Positions 29,685 through 38,371 of a stretch of DNA of 38,371 nt are shown piece by piece. The position numbers and the translations under genes are program-made. How positions within the stretch are numbered: position 1 is the first letter of the stretch; every line of letters starts with the position of its first letter. The stretch covers positions 1-38,371 of the forward strand of contig BRYA01000415.1 of assembly GCA_030267965.1 (NCBI GenBank), written 5' to 3'. This DNA comes from Triparma columacea. Taxonomy: Eukaryota > Sar > Bolidophyceae > Parmales > Triparmaceae. A model generated the notes under the pieces. It saw only the letters and a list, made by a program, of their open reading frames with translations. It searched no databases and was not told the DNA's origin.

Positions 29685-32600
29685 ATGAATAACCATGAAG
29701 CTCTGCTCGCTGAGAGGGAGGAAGAGATCGTGCAGCTAAAGGCTATAACAACAAAACTATTTGCCGACCTTACTGCTGCCGCATCTTCCGCCAACGAAGT
29801 TGCCACCGCCGTCAAGGACGCAGCAGGCGAGGGCGCAACTGCAGCTGGCATTGTCACGGTTGTAAATGACCTTGCCCTCACCCTTAGGGCCGCTGCAGAT
29901 CGCGCCGCAGCTCACGAAAGTGCCACCATCCGTGTTGAGACCATCGAGGTAATAAAACACCGCGCCGTTGTCCCCAAGGCCACCGAAGACTCTGTCGACG
30001 CCACTGAGGTTGCCGCAGAGAATACTGCCGCCCCTGAGGCCGTCGATGACTCTGCTGCAGCCCTTGATGAGGTTGCCGCAGAGAATACTGCCGCCCCTGA
30101 GGCCATCGATGACTCTGCTGCAGCCCTTGATGGTGCCATGGACGATGACACCGTGCAAACTACCTCCCATAAGATGAAATACCAGCAATTACAAGCCCAC
30201 GAGGAGATGGTTGGTGTGCTTGTCGAGCGCGGTGCCGTTGAAGGCATCGTCGAGCAGTCGTGGGATACAAAGAGAGCAAATGTCGGCGTAGTGATACATG
30301 ATGAGCAGCAGCTTGTCCTCGATTATATTCTCACCGACTGTAATTCGGGAGTTTTCCGACGCGCCACTATCCATGAGGAGAAGGGTGAAAAGGTTGTGCT
30401 TTGGCAAAACTTCCTGAAAGGAACGACGGTCGTTGAGTATCTCCTTAGAATCAGAGCCGTTCTTTATGAAGGCTCAGGCCAGTGCATCGAGATAATGTCA
30501 GAGGACGGGAACAGCTTGCCGAAGGAGGCAAAGACGAGACTCGTCAATATTGCACGTTCAAAGAATGCACAGCGAGCGAGGTTTGATGGTGAGATCAGGC
30601 TAGCGGCCTACGAACATGGGCAAACCGCCCTTACCCTCATCGGAACAATGGAAGCCAAGGAGATGAGGAGTGAGGGGAGGGGGGATGTCAATACTGTTTA
30701 TATGTCAATCAAGGGTATAATGGAGGAGATTGAGAAGAACTTTCACAAGCCTGATATGGTTGATGAGAGGAGGAAGAAGCACTTTGTGGAGGAGGTTATT
30801 CCAAATGCGCCCCCTTTGACGGAGCAAGAGGATGAGATGATAAAAAATAAATTGAAGCTTGTGGAACTTACAGCAAGAGCTAAGAGGCAGGAAGAGACAC
30901 TCAAGCAGACGGTTGAGAAATGGATTTATGTGGAAAAGAATACAAGTTCAGTGTTTGCAACGAGTTTCTGTGTGATTGACACCTCTGCAGAAACCATTTT
31001 AGCGGAGGTATTTGCTGTAAACAGTTACAATGCATCTCGCCAGCATAAGGAGAAGCATGGCGATCTACCAAATGTTTTGTGGGAAAACATAGATGGCTCT
31101 AGATCACAGCAACTCACCACAGGCAGGCAACTGGGGGTAAAAGGCTACGGCAACAGGCTGTTTGAGAACTGGAGAAGTTGGAAGAAAGTTGTAAAAGACG
31201 GCAAGACTACTTATCTTTTTGCCTTGACTCCAATGAAAGATTATCACGGTACAATAAGACAGGCAACAGGAGCAGGACAAAAGACTTTCAAGAAAGGGGA
31301 GTCAAAAGGGATCTATGTCATCACTGAAATTGCACCGAGGGTATGCTCGGTATTGAGGATACAGCAAGCAGATGTAAAAGTAAAGCTTCCAACAACAATT
31401 CTTGTCATCTTCGCAAAAGCAAATGCAAAATGGGCTAACAAAATTCAAGAGAAATTCAGAAGAAATGGAAATCAGGTCGATGCTGAGGTCAGGGGGGTTC
31501 TGGTGGAGAGGATGATAGAGGGTGTTGAGTTGGAGGAGGACCAGAAGAAGGTGTTTGGGGAGTTGGAGGAGCTCTTTGGTGGGGAAGATGAAGAAGGGTG
31601 GGGGCCTCTTGAGTCACCTTATGGGAAAGTGAAGATGGAGATCAAGTACAAGCAGCAGGAGAAAGGAAAAAAGACAGTCGGTTTTGGAAGAGCCGAGTGT
31701 GTAGCCGACTGCTCAGCAGAGGAAGCAGCTGCTTGGTTCTTTGAGTACTGCAGTAGGGAGAGGATGGTAATGAGCCGAGAGGAAGGGGACCCTGCAAGGC
31801 TGGAGATGAGGAAGGGTGGCAAGGGAAGGGTAAATGAGAAGCTGTTTGCAACAGTCAAGAAACTCCGCTTCCCTCTTAACAAAAGAGAGTTTGTGACAAG
31901 ATATGTGTGGCAAAAAGTACAGCACGACAACACGATGTCTGTAGCCTTTGTCCCAGCTGAGGAGAAGGTTGACTATGGGGGAAACCTTGGAAAGCTTGTG
32001 CAGGCAACAACTTGTGGAATTTTTACTGCGAAGAACATTGAGGACCAAGATGGTGTTCTCCAGTGTAAACTCACATTTACCCAATTCATGGATGCAGGGG
32101 GGTACATTCCAGTAAACATTGTCAAAAGAACAATACCAAGAGGACTAAGTGCAATAACAGCATTGAGGGACTCCTTCAAGCAGGACGAAGAGTTTGACAA
32201 AGCTACACTGGCCTCTCTTGCCAACATCATCAAGAATGAACACCAAGATTATACTGATGAGGAGAAGGATGCAATCAGGAAGGGGAAGGAGTTCTATGAG
32301 AAGTGCAAGAAGGAGGATAATTTTAAAGATTTGAAGAGTCCTGATGAGAGGGTCAAGATGAAGCTAGTTCATGTTGACGGGGCAAGCAGTGGGACTAGTT
32401 TTGCCACTACTGTAGTTGATGCTAGTGTGGAGGAGTGTGCTGCACACGAGTACAATCTAGGCTCAAGAGCATTCCGTAAAACTTCAAAGGAGCGATGGAT
32501 CACAGAGTACCACATCAAAAACTCCAATGACCACACCTTTTATTTCATCACAACAAGGGAACTTGGCATCCCTGGGCTTGCTCCTCGTGATCAGAGGAAT

Positions 32601-35600
32601 AAAGTTACCTGGTTCAAGCAACAGGATGGCAAAGTCATCATTGATGTCGCAGACACAGAGGGGCTTCATGAAGACTTTCTGGTGAAAGCTGGCAATATTT
32701 TATTGAAGGCACACACAGTATGGGCGTTTGAGCCAATGGACTCTATTGGAGGTGTGCCACAAACATCAGTGACTTTTGTAACAAAAGTAGACCTTGGTGG
32801 TGTATTCTTCTCTTCAGTCATGAACAAGCTTGCACCAAGGTTTCTCGCGAAAGCCTCAGACTTGAGGAAGAAGTATGACAGAAGCAGAGACATTGATTCT
32901 TTAACAAGGATCCAGATAATAAGTGGAATAGGTGAAATCAAAGAAATGTCCACTAAGACATTTGATGCCAAGTTCATAGCGCTTGAAGGCAAACAAAAGG
33001 TTGAAGGTGCATTCCCTCTGTCAGATACCTGGATTAAGGTAAAAAGGAAGGGAAAGGGATGGGGAAAGACATCAGTGACAGTTAGAGCAGGTTTTGAGGA
33101 AGCTGCTGCCTACTTCTGGGACTTTGGAAGCAGAGTCCATCAAGAAACAACAGGAGATGTTGAGAGGGTTGTTGAGGAGAAGAAGGGGACATGGGAAGTG
33201 GTTGTGAGGAGAAGGCAGAAGTTGGAATCACAACATGGTATCAAGAACAGATACAGGGAGTTCTGGAATGTGCTGAAGCTGCACAAGATTTCTGAAGATA
33301 TTATTGTAATTATAATGGAGCCAATGAAGGAGAATATGGAGGAAATTCATGCTTTGAGCAACACTAAGAGATCTACTGCACAAAGGGCATCTGAAGAAGT
33401 TGCAATTAAGTTCACAAGAAAGGGAGAAAAGGCAACCAAGGTAGAATTTATCACCAAGGTAGAGCTTGGTAGCTCTGTGAGTGTAGAGGCAACAAGATTA
33501 GCTTTGGAGAGGCACCTAGATGAGGCTGCTGAGGTACAACGATATTTTATTGACCTTGTCCCTTTACTGGAGATGTCTAAGCAAGTTGGTGAGGCCTTGG
33601 GTACTGATTTGGTTTGGGATGGAGGACAAATTGGAGGAGCACACTCAAGGAAGGACAGAGAGAGACATGTTGAGGAGGTTTGCAACGAGAATGTCGCTTT
33701 GAGAGAGGTTGTGAAGAAGTACCCTTGGTTTGTCACTTTGCTGAAAAGGGCAAGGCTTTGTGAGTATAGCTCCAACAGCTCAATGTCTACCAAGCTTGAG
33801 TGTGTTGAGGAGAAGGAGGCAAGGGTGATTGGGAACAACTTGATGCCTTGTTTGAAGAGCAGGAAGGTGATTGAGGCGGGGGTAGATAGGTGGAGATTGC
33901 AGAACAGGGCTGTTGGGGAGCTGTTTGAGGAGTTTACATGGATGGAGGGCATGTTTGTGGAGATTGGGAAGGGTGTCGTGAAGGCCGCTCCGTGGGGTAT
34001 GATGTTCCGAGTTACTGTTGGTGCTGCAACATCTATCTTTGATTTGCTTACTGATGTGTATGTGACGTACATGTTTTGGAGTGATGAGAAGTATGGGTAC
34101 TTTAAGGCATCTTTGGCAAGTTTGGCAGTGTCAATTGGGATACAAATGTTTACTGTTTGGGCACAGAACAGGAAGTTGGGGATGTTGAGGGTGGTTAGGG
34201 AGTGGTTTCCTGTTTTGATTGGGTTTAAGCCTGCTGTTGATGCATACAGGGTTGCAACAGGAGAAAAGCAAGAGGCTGGACAAGTATTTGATGCATTGAC
34301 AGAGTTGACTTTCATGAAAGTTGCAGAAATGTTTGCTGAAGCCATACCTGGAGTGATTATCCAACTTATGGCTATTTCAACAAGTGAAAAAAAAGTTGCA
34401 GATGCAGCTTGGATATCTCTTCTAGTTTCAGCTTTGACAACAGGCTATGCATCTGCAACTATCAGCTATGACTATGACACAGACCCGTTGCACAGAGAGC
34501 AAATGCCTGACTTTTATGGCTATGTACCTGCAAATCCCACCAAGAGATCTATCATGTTTGTTTCAATGATGTTCTTTAGTGCAGGTATGCTTGTGATAAG
34601 GTGCATGACAATAGTTGTGTTAGGGCTACTTGGTGGTAAATGGGTCTCTCTCTATGTTGGGGCTGATATGCTTCTGTACTTGTTGGTGAAGGTCTTAAGA
34701 GGAGACTTCTGGTATTGGGCTCCTCTTGGTGGCAAAGCAGAAATAGTGAGTAGTATCCTCTGCAGAGTGTTGGTGAAAGTGGTAACAGACTTTACATCAA
34801 TTGTGCAGTTCAGGCATCCTAATGAAGTTGGAGGGATGTATTGGATGTTTGGATTTGTGTTAACAATGGGATGTCTTCCAGTAGCTATAATTCTAGCTGA
34901 AAGGGAAGGTGTTGCTGACAAAGGGCTTACATTAGCATGGAAAGTAGTTGGAATATTTATACTATGTACAGTTGTGTTGTTTGCAGTATTTTTCTTTAAC
35001 ATTGAGAAAAAATATTGGGGCACCTTCTACAGCATGCAGAGGGGTAAGGACATGACAGTAAAGATGTTTGTGGAAGGAAGAGACGACGCAAAAAAGGCAG
35101 CTTTCACATTTCAGATGTCAAAACATCAATGGAAAGCAATTGAAGAGGATGTGAAAGCTTGGGTAGAGGCAAATTGGGATAGATGGGAGGAGGAGAAGCC
35201 AAAGTGGTTTGATGAAACAACACAATCAAGAGTGCCTGTGGAATACATTCCTACAACTACATCAAGACAAAGGGAGAGCATCCGGCGTGCAAGTGCTGAT
35301 CTTGAAGGAGAAAATGGCGTGGGAGGTGCTTTGATGGCAAGCATTAGACGATCAAGCATTGGATATGGAACTGCAGATGATGGTGTGAGAATGGCTCCAG
35401 CCGTCTTTAGAGACAATTTACAAGATATCTCCGATCCTAAACATATAGGACAAGAGCTAGGTGGACAACTGTTACATGCAGTTAAGTCCAGAAAGAAGAG
35501 AATGACAAAAGAACATGCTGTCCGAAAATTTATCATAAATGACAATATATTGAGCGTTGTGGCTCAGAAGTACGAGTTTGTCATTCCAATGTTTGCAGCT

Positions 35601-37307
35601 ATTGTGAAAAATAAATTGCGAGGGCTGAGAAAGATTGTGGGGAGAGCTTCAATGATAGAAAAGAAAGAGGGGAGGGAGATTGGAGAGTCTTTAGCAAGGA
35701 GCTTGGCTATTAATACAAAGCCAATAGCTGCAGTTGATGCCTTCATCTTAAATTTCCCTGCTCTACAGGAGCTTGATGAGGAGTATACATGGTTCAGACC
35801 TATGTTGGAGACGATTAGCTACAAGCTTTTGGAGGAAGTACCATGGGGGTTGAAAGCTAGAGTGACTGTTGGGGCGATAACCAGTATGGCTGATTTGTTG
35901 ACTGATGTGTATGTGACATACATGTTTTTGAATGATCGGAAATATGGTTACTTTAAGGCTTCTTTGTCAAGTTTGATGGCATCCATAGGAATACAAATGC
36001 TTTTTGTTTGGGGAAACAATAAAAAACTTGGATTGAAGCGAGTGCTGAGGGAATGGTTGCCTGTGTTGACAGGCTTGAAGCCTGCTGTTGACGCTTATAG
36101 GGTTGCAAAGGGAGAAAAGCAAGAGGCTGGACAAGCAACAGATGCCTTGTCAGAGTTGACTTTCATGAAAGTTGTTGAAATGTTTGCTGAAGCCATACCT
36201 GGTGTGATTATCCAACTTATGGCTATTGCAACAAGTGATGGAGTTGTTTCAGATGCAGCTTGGGTCTCACTTTTAGTTTCGGCTTTGACAACAGGCTATG
36301 CATCTGCAACTATCAGCTATGACTATGACACTGACCCAGTCAAGAGAGAACAAACACCTGACTATTATGGTTATATGCCTGCAAAGCCCACCAAAAGATC
36401 TATCATATTTGTTTCAATGATGCTCTTTAGCGCATGTATGCTTGTGATAAGATGCATGACAATAGTAGTGTTAGGGCTACTCGGTGGTAGATGGGTCTCT
36501 CTTTATGTTGCTTCAGATCTACTTCTGTACTTGTTGGTGAAGATTTTGAGAAGGGACTTTTGGTATTGGATGCCTGTTGGTGGCAATGCAGAAATAGTGA
36601 GTAGCATTGTCTGCAGAGTGTTGGTGAAAGTGGTAACAGACTTTACATCAATTGTGCAGTTCAGGCATCCTTATGAGTTAGGAGGGATGTATTGGCTGCT
36701 TGGATTTGTGTTGACGATAGGAAGCCTTCCTGTAGCTATAATTTTAGCTGAAAGTGAAGATGTTTCAGAGAATGGGCTCAAATTAGCATGGAGAGTAGTT
36801 GGAATATTTATACCATGTACAGTTGTGTTGTTTGCTGTATTTTTCTTTAACATAGAAAAAATATATTGGAACACCTTCTACAGCTTGCAAAGAGGTAAGG
36901 ACTTAACAGTAAAGAACTTCAGAAAAAGTAATGAGGACGAAACAAAGGCAGCTTACGCATTTCAGATGTCAAAACATCACTGGAAAGCAATTGAAGAGGA
37001 AGTGAAAGCTTGGGTGGAGGCAAATTGGGATAGATGGGAGGAGGAGAAGCCAGCTTGGTTTGATGACGCTATGAGAGCAAGAGTGCCAGTTGAATACATT
37101 CCAGAATCTAGAGATGCTAGAAGGAGAGAGAGTGTGAAAAGAGCAAGTGTTGATCCTGAAGCTGAGAGTGGTCTAGCAGGTTTTTTGAGATTGAGCATTA
37201 GGAGAGCAAGTGTTGGAGGCGCTGATGGTGGAGATATAATAGGGCTAGGAGGTGGGAAGGCTAAAGTAAGCAGTGTTTTGCCAATAGAAGATGAGAATGG
37301 GGATTAA
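29685..37307 (+). CDS. Giant protein: multiple START-like lipid-binding domains plus two XKR-like membrane modules
   Basis: Intronless frame. The likely start is the ATG at 29685 (MNNHEALLAEREEEIVQLKA, a coiled coil as in the relative at 3742-5808), giving 2540 residues. The Ala/Glu-rich N terminus is followed by about five START-like domains near residues 163-390 (degenerate), 408-610, 645-835, 889-1070 and 1114-1290. The clearest signs are their ends: DAGGYIPVNIVKRTIPRGLS and KVDLGGVFFSSVMNKLAPRF match the START C-terminal helix region. Two 617-residue units follow, each with an 8-10-helix membrane region (about 1432-1780 and 2050-2395). They share FDLLTDVYVTYMF or ADLLTDVYVTYMF, EAIPGVIIQLMAI, a Tyr/Asp-rich loop (YDYDTDP) and Arg/Ser tails with possible phosphosites (RRASxG). 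START domains bind sterols, phospholipids or ceramide. The membrane module resembles XK-related scramblases only distantly. Lipid transfer coupled to membrane scrambling is inference. The base composition is AT-richer than upstream genes. Confidence 0.8.
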   Translation: MNNHEALLAEREEEIVQLKAITTKLFADLTAAASSANEVATAVKDAAGEGATAAGIVTVVNDLALTLRAAADRAAAHESATIRVETIEVIKHRAVVPKATEDSVDATEVAAENTAAPEAVDDSAAALDEVAAENTAAPEAIDDSAAALDGAMDDDTVQTTSHKMKYQQLQAHEEMVGVLVERGAVEGIVEQSWDTKRANVGVVIHDEQQLVLDYILTDCNSGVFRRATIHEEKGEKVVLWQNFLKGTTVVEYLLRIRAVLYEGSGQCIEIMSEDGNSLPKEAKTRLVNIARSKNAQRARFDGEIRLAAYEHGQTALTLIGTMEAKEMRSEGRGDVNTVYMSIKGIMEEIEKNFHKPDMVDERRKKHFVEEVIPNAPPLTEQEDEMIKNKLKLVELTARAKRQEETLKQTVEKWIYVEKNTSSVFATSFCVIDTSAETILAEVFAVNSYNASRQHKEKHGDLPNVLWENIDGSRSQQLTTGRQLGVKGYGNRLFENWRSWKKVVKDGKTTYLFALTPMKDYHGTIRQATGAGQKTFKKGESKGIYVITEIAPRVCSVLRIQQADVKVKLPTTILVIFAKANAKWANKIQEKFRRNGNQVDAEVRGVLVERMIEGVELEEDQKKVFGELEELFGGEDEEGWGPLESPYGKVKMEIKYKQQEKGKKTVGFGRAECVADCSAEEAAAWFFEYCSRERMVMSREEGDPARLEMRKGGKGRVNEKLFATVKKLRFPLNKREFVTRYVWQKVQHDNTMSVAFVPAEEKVDYGGNLGKLVQATTCGIFTAKNIEDQDGVLQCKLTFTQFMDAGGYIPVNIVKRTIPRGLSAITALRDSFKQDEEFDKATLASLANIIKNEHQDYTDEEKDAIRKGKEFYEKCKKEDNFKDLKSPDERVKMKLVHVDGASSGTSFATTVVDASVEECAAHEYNLGSRAFRKTSKERWITEYHIKNSNDHTFYFITTRELGIPGLAPRDQRNKVTWFKQQDGKVIIDVADTEGLHEDFLVKAGNILLKAHTVWAFEPMDSIGGVPQTSVTFVTKVDLGGVFFSSVMNKLAPRFLAKASDLRKKYDRSRDIDSLTRIQIISGIGEIKEMSTKTFDAKFIALEGKQKVEGAFPLSDTWIKVKRKGKGWGKTSVTVRAGFEEAAAYFWDFGSRVHQETTGDVERVVEEKKGTWEVVVRRRQKLESQHGIKNRYREFWNVLKLHKISEDIIVIIMEPMKENMEEIHALSNTKRSTAQRASEEVAIKFTRKGEKATKVEFITKVELGSSVSVEATRLALERHLDEAAEVQRYFIDLVPLLEMSKQVGEALGTDLVWDGGQIGGAHSRKDRERHVEEVCNENVALREVVKKYPWFVTLLKRARLCEYSSNSSMSTKLECVEEKEARVIGNNLMPCLKSRKVIEAGVDRWRLQNRAVGELFEEFTWMEGMFVEIGKGVVKAAPWGMMFRVTVGAATSIFDLLTDVYVTYMFWSDEKYGYFKASLASLAVSIGIQMFTVWAQNRKLGMLRVVREWFPVLIGFKPAVDAYRVATGEKQEAGQVFDALTELTFMKVAEMFAEAIPGVIIQLMAISTSEKKVADAAWISLLVSALTTGYASATISYDYDTDPLHREQMPDFYGYVPANPTKRSIMFVSMMFFSAGMLVIRCMTIVVLGLLGGKWVSLYVGADMLLYLLVKVLRGDFWYWAPLGGKAEIVSSILCRVLVKVVTDFTSIVQFRHPNEVGGMYWMFGFVLTMGCLPVAIILAEREGVADKGLTLAWKVVGIFILCTVVLFAVFFFNIEKKYWGTFYSMQRGKDMTVKMFVEGRDDAKKAAFTFQMSKHQWKAIEEDVKAWVEANWDRWEEEKPKWFDETTQSRVPVEYIPTTTSRQRESIRRASADLEGENGVGGALMASIRRSSIGYGTADDGVRMAPAVFRDNLQDISDPKHIGQELGGQLLHAVKSRKKRMTKEHAVRKFIINDNILSVVAQKYEFVIPMFAAIVKNKLRGLRKIVGRASMIEKKEGREIGESLARSLAINTKPIAAVDAFILNFPALQELDEEYTWFRPMLETISYKLLEEVPWGLKARVTVGAITSMADLLTDVYVTYMFLNDRKYGYFKASLSSLMASIGIQMLFVWGNNKKLGLKRVLREWLPVLTGLKPAVDAYRVAKGEKQEAGQATDALSELTFMKVVEMFAEAIPGVIIQLMAIATSDGVVSDAAWVSLLVSALTTGYASATISYDYDTDPVKREQTPDYYGYMPAKPTKRSIIFVSMMLFSACMLVIRCMTIVVLGLLGGRWVSLYVASDLLLYLLVKILRRDFWYWMPVGGNAEIVSSIVCRVLVKVVTDFTSIVQFRHPYELGGMYWLLGFVLTIGSLPVAIILAESEDVSENGLKLAWRVVGIFIPCTVVLFAVFFFNIEKIYWNTFYSLQRGKDLTVKNFRKSNEDETKAAYAFQMSKHHWKAIEEEVKAWVEANWDRWEEEKPAWFDDAMRARVPVEYIPESRDARRRESVKRASVDPEAESGLAGFLRLSIRRASVGGADGGDIIGLGGGKAKVSSVLPIEDENGD
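30006..30131 (+). repeat. Two 63-bp tandem coding repeats in the giant gene
   Basis: Copies 30006-30068 and 30069-30131 differ at one base (GCCGTC versus GCCATC, Val/Ile). Each codes for a 21-residue unit containing VAAENTAAPEA and DDSAAALD, probably a disordered linker. Confidence 0.9.
33966..37110 (+). repeat. Tandem duplication of the 1.85-kb membrane module
   Basis: The two modules are offset by 1851 nt. Anchors at the start (GTTACTGTTGG at 34011 versus GTGACTGTTGG at 35862) and in the middle (34760 versus 36611) keep the same offset, so there is no net indel. Bases 34760-34820 and 36611-36671 are identical over 61 nt, including synonymous sites. Confidence 0.85.
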
Positions 37308-37435
37308 CTAAAAGGGCAGCAACATTTGTAGGATAAAATGATTTGTTTTGGTATAGTTGTGACATTTTTAAAGTATTTTAGGTATATGATAGGTATTGTG
37401 GGAGTATTATATTGGTTTATGAGTATTTTAGAAGC

Positions 37436-37800
37436 GTAGTAGATGTATTGTTGAAGTGTTAAAGTGGTTTAGGAGTATTGAGGAGGTGTAGTAGATATGT
37501 ATGGGTATGGAGTTTGAAGAGTTGTGGCAGAATTATAGTGGTTTGTGAGTATAAAGGAAGTGTAGTAAGTGTGTATGGAGTTTGAAAGAGTTGTGGAAGT
37601 GTTATAGTGATTTGTGAGTATAATGGAGATGTAGTAGATGTGTATGGAGTTTTGAAGAGTTGTGGAAGTGTTAAAGTGATTTTTGAGTATAATGGAGATG
37701 TAGTAGATGTGTATGGAGTTTTGAAGAGTTGTGGAAGTGTTAAAGTGATTTTTGAGTATAATTGAGATGTAGTAGATGTGTATGGGAATTTAAAAAAGAA
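37436..37800 (+). repeat. Subtelomeric 69-bp tandem repeat
   Basis: Units starting GTAGTAGATG or a variant lie at 37562, 37631, 37700 and 37769, exactly 69 bp apart, with degenerate earlier copies near 37436 and 37488. The copies at 37631 and 37700 differ at one base in 69. The strand is G/T/A-rich with almost no C. Confidence 0.85.
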
Positions 37801-38130
37801 GGGAGAGTGTAATTAAGGAGGGAGATCGAAAAATTAAGGAGTGAGGGTAGAAGAGAGAAGGGTGTAAGGTGAAATAATGTGTGTAAGTGTAGTAGATGTG
37901 TATGAAGATGAGTTAAAGAAAAGTGAGAGTAGTTTTGGAGAGAAGTGAGAGAAGTTAAGAATAGAGAGAGTAGGAGAGAGGAGGGTAAAAGATAAAATAG
38001 TGTGTGTAAGTGTAGTAGATGTGTATAAAGATGAATAGAAAGAGGTTAAGTATAGTTGTGGAGAGGAGTGAGAGAAGTTAAGGAGAGAGAGTAGAAAAGA
38101 GGAAGGAATAAGATGGAATGGTGTGTGAGG
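37771..38130 (+). repeat. Subtelomeric repeat of about 120-123 bp
   Basis: AGTAGATGTGTAT recurs at 37771, 37891 and 38014 (spacing 120 and 123). The shared following sequence includes GAGAGAAGTTAAG-type and AAGATGAAATAATGTGTG-like segments. The copies are less similar than the 69-bp units but carry the same lead motif, so this looks like a longer derivative. Confidence 0.7.
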
Positions 38131-38181
38131 AGGTAAAGTGTGTGTAAAAATAAGTGTGTGTGAAGGTAAAGTGTTTGAAGA

Positions 38182-38289
38182 GTGTAAAGTGTGTGAAGTG
38201 TGTGAAGTGTGTGAAGTGTGTGAAGTGTGTGAAGTGTGTGAAGTGTGTGAAGTGTGTAAAGGGTGTAAAGGGTGTAAAGGGTGTAAAGG
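38182..38289 (+). repeat. Telomere-adjacent 9-bp tandem repeat, 12 units
   Basis: One GTGTAAAGT, then seven GTGTGAAGT, then four GTGTAAAGG run without interruption and join the telomere repeats through a single G. Confidence 0.9.
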
Positions 38290-38290
38290 G

Positions 38291-38371
38291 TTAGGGTTAG
38301 GGTTAGGGTTAGTGTTAGGGTTAGGGTTAGGGTTAGGGTTAGGGTTAGGGTTAGGGTTAGGGTTAGGGTTA
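38291..38371 (+). repeat. Telomere, TTAGGG repeats at the chromosome end
   Basis: Three TTAGGG, one variant TTAGTG (38309-38314) and nine TTAGGG are followed by TTA at the window edge. The G-rich strand reads 5'-3' toward the right edge, as at a true right chromosome end. Confidence 0.97.

Noticed and set aside
32352..34345. Long minus-strand frame at 33347-34345 inside the giant gene
   Set aside because: It lies opposite the START/membrane coding frame, has Ser/Thr/Leu bias typical of an antisense shadow, and shows no family motifs.

Overview
The window is the end of a nuclear chromosome from a eukaryote with a compact genome. Its last 81 bases are TTAGGG telomere repeats whose G-rich strand runs toward the right edge. 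Genes are split by GT-AG introns of about 70-310 nt, with GTGAG or GTAAG donors and pyrimidine tracts that are often long C homopolymers. The gene set includes MTR4, TAF12, zinc-finger methionine aminopeptidase 1, a carotenoid-desaturase-like flavoprotein and a conserved membrane protein of plastid type. With the BspA-like leucine-rich repeats, this suggests a unicellular photosynthetic alga, possibly a stramenopile near diatoms or bolidophytes. That assignment is inference; no ribosomal RNA or organelle marker is present.

Layout, left to right. 1-1787 (-): partial, intronless gene of unknown function. 2356-3711 (+): BspA-like LRR protein. 3742-5808 (-): multi-pass membrane protein with a coiled-coil N terminus. 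6098-7053 (+): PHB-depolymerase/feruloyl-esterase-like gene with a frameshift. 7108-8742 (-): low-complexity basic protein. 8965-10594 (+): BAHD-type acyltransferase, four exons. 10651-14240 (-): MTR4 helicase, three exons. 14431-16548 (-): TKL-like protein kinase, four exons. 16719-17769 (-): plastid-type membrane protein, four exons. 17770-18468: AT-rich spacer. 18469-19769 (+): TAF12. 19926-22425 (+): secretory-pathway propeller-like protein with one membrane anchor, five exons, with 33 N in intron 1. 22541-24978 (-): flavin amine oxidase, six exons. 25161-26945 (-): carotenoid-desaturase-like protein. 27325-28911 (+): MetAP1, three exons. 29685-37307 (+): intronless 2540-residue protein. 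37308-38371: subtelomeric tandem repeats and telomere.

The most unusual element is the telomere-proximal giant gene. It carries a series of START-like lipid-binding domains followed by two near-identical multi-pass membrane modules. A single-module relative lies at 3742-5808. The membrane module has features reminiscent of XK-related scramblases, so a protein that binds lipids and moves them across or between membranes is a reasonable hypothesis. The other genes are a mixture of RNA processing, transcription, protein maturation and metabolism with no operon-like logic. Convergent neighbours are often separated by only 30-120 nt.

Exon boundaries were derived by reading splice motifs and checking that reading phase is kept across every junction. 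They have not been tested against transcripts.
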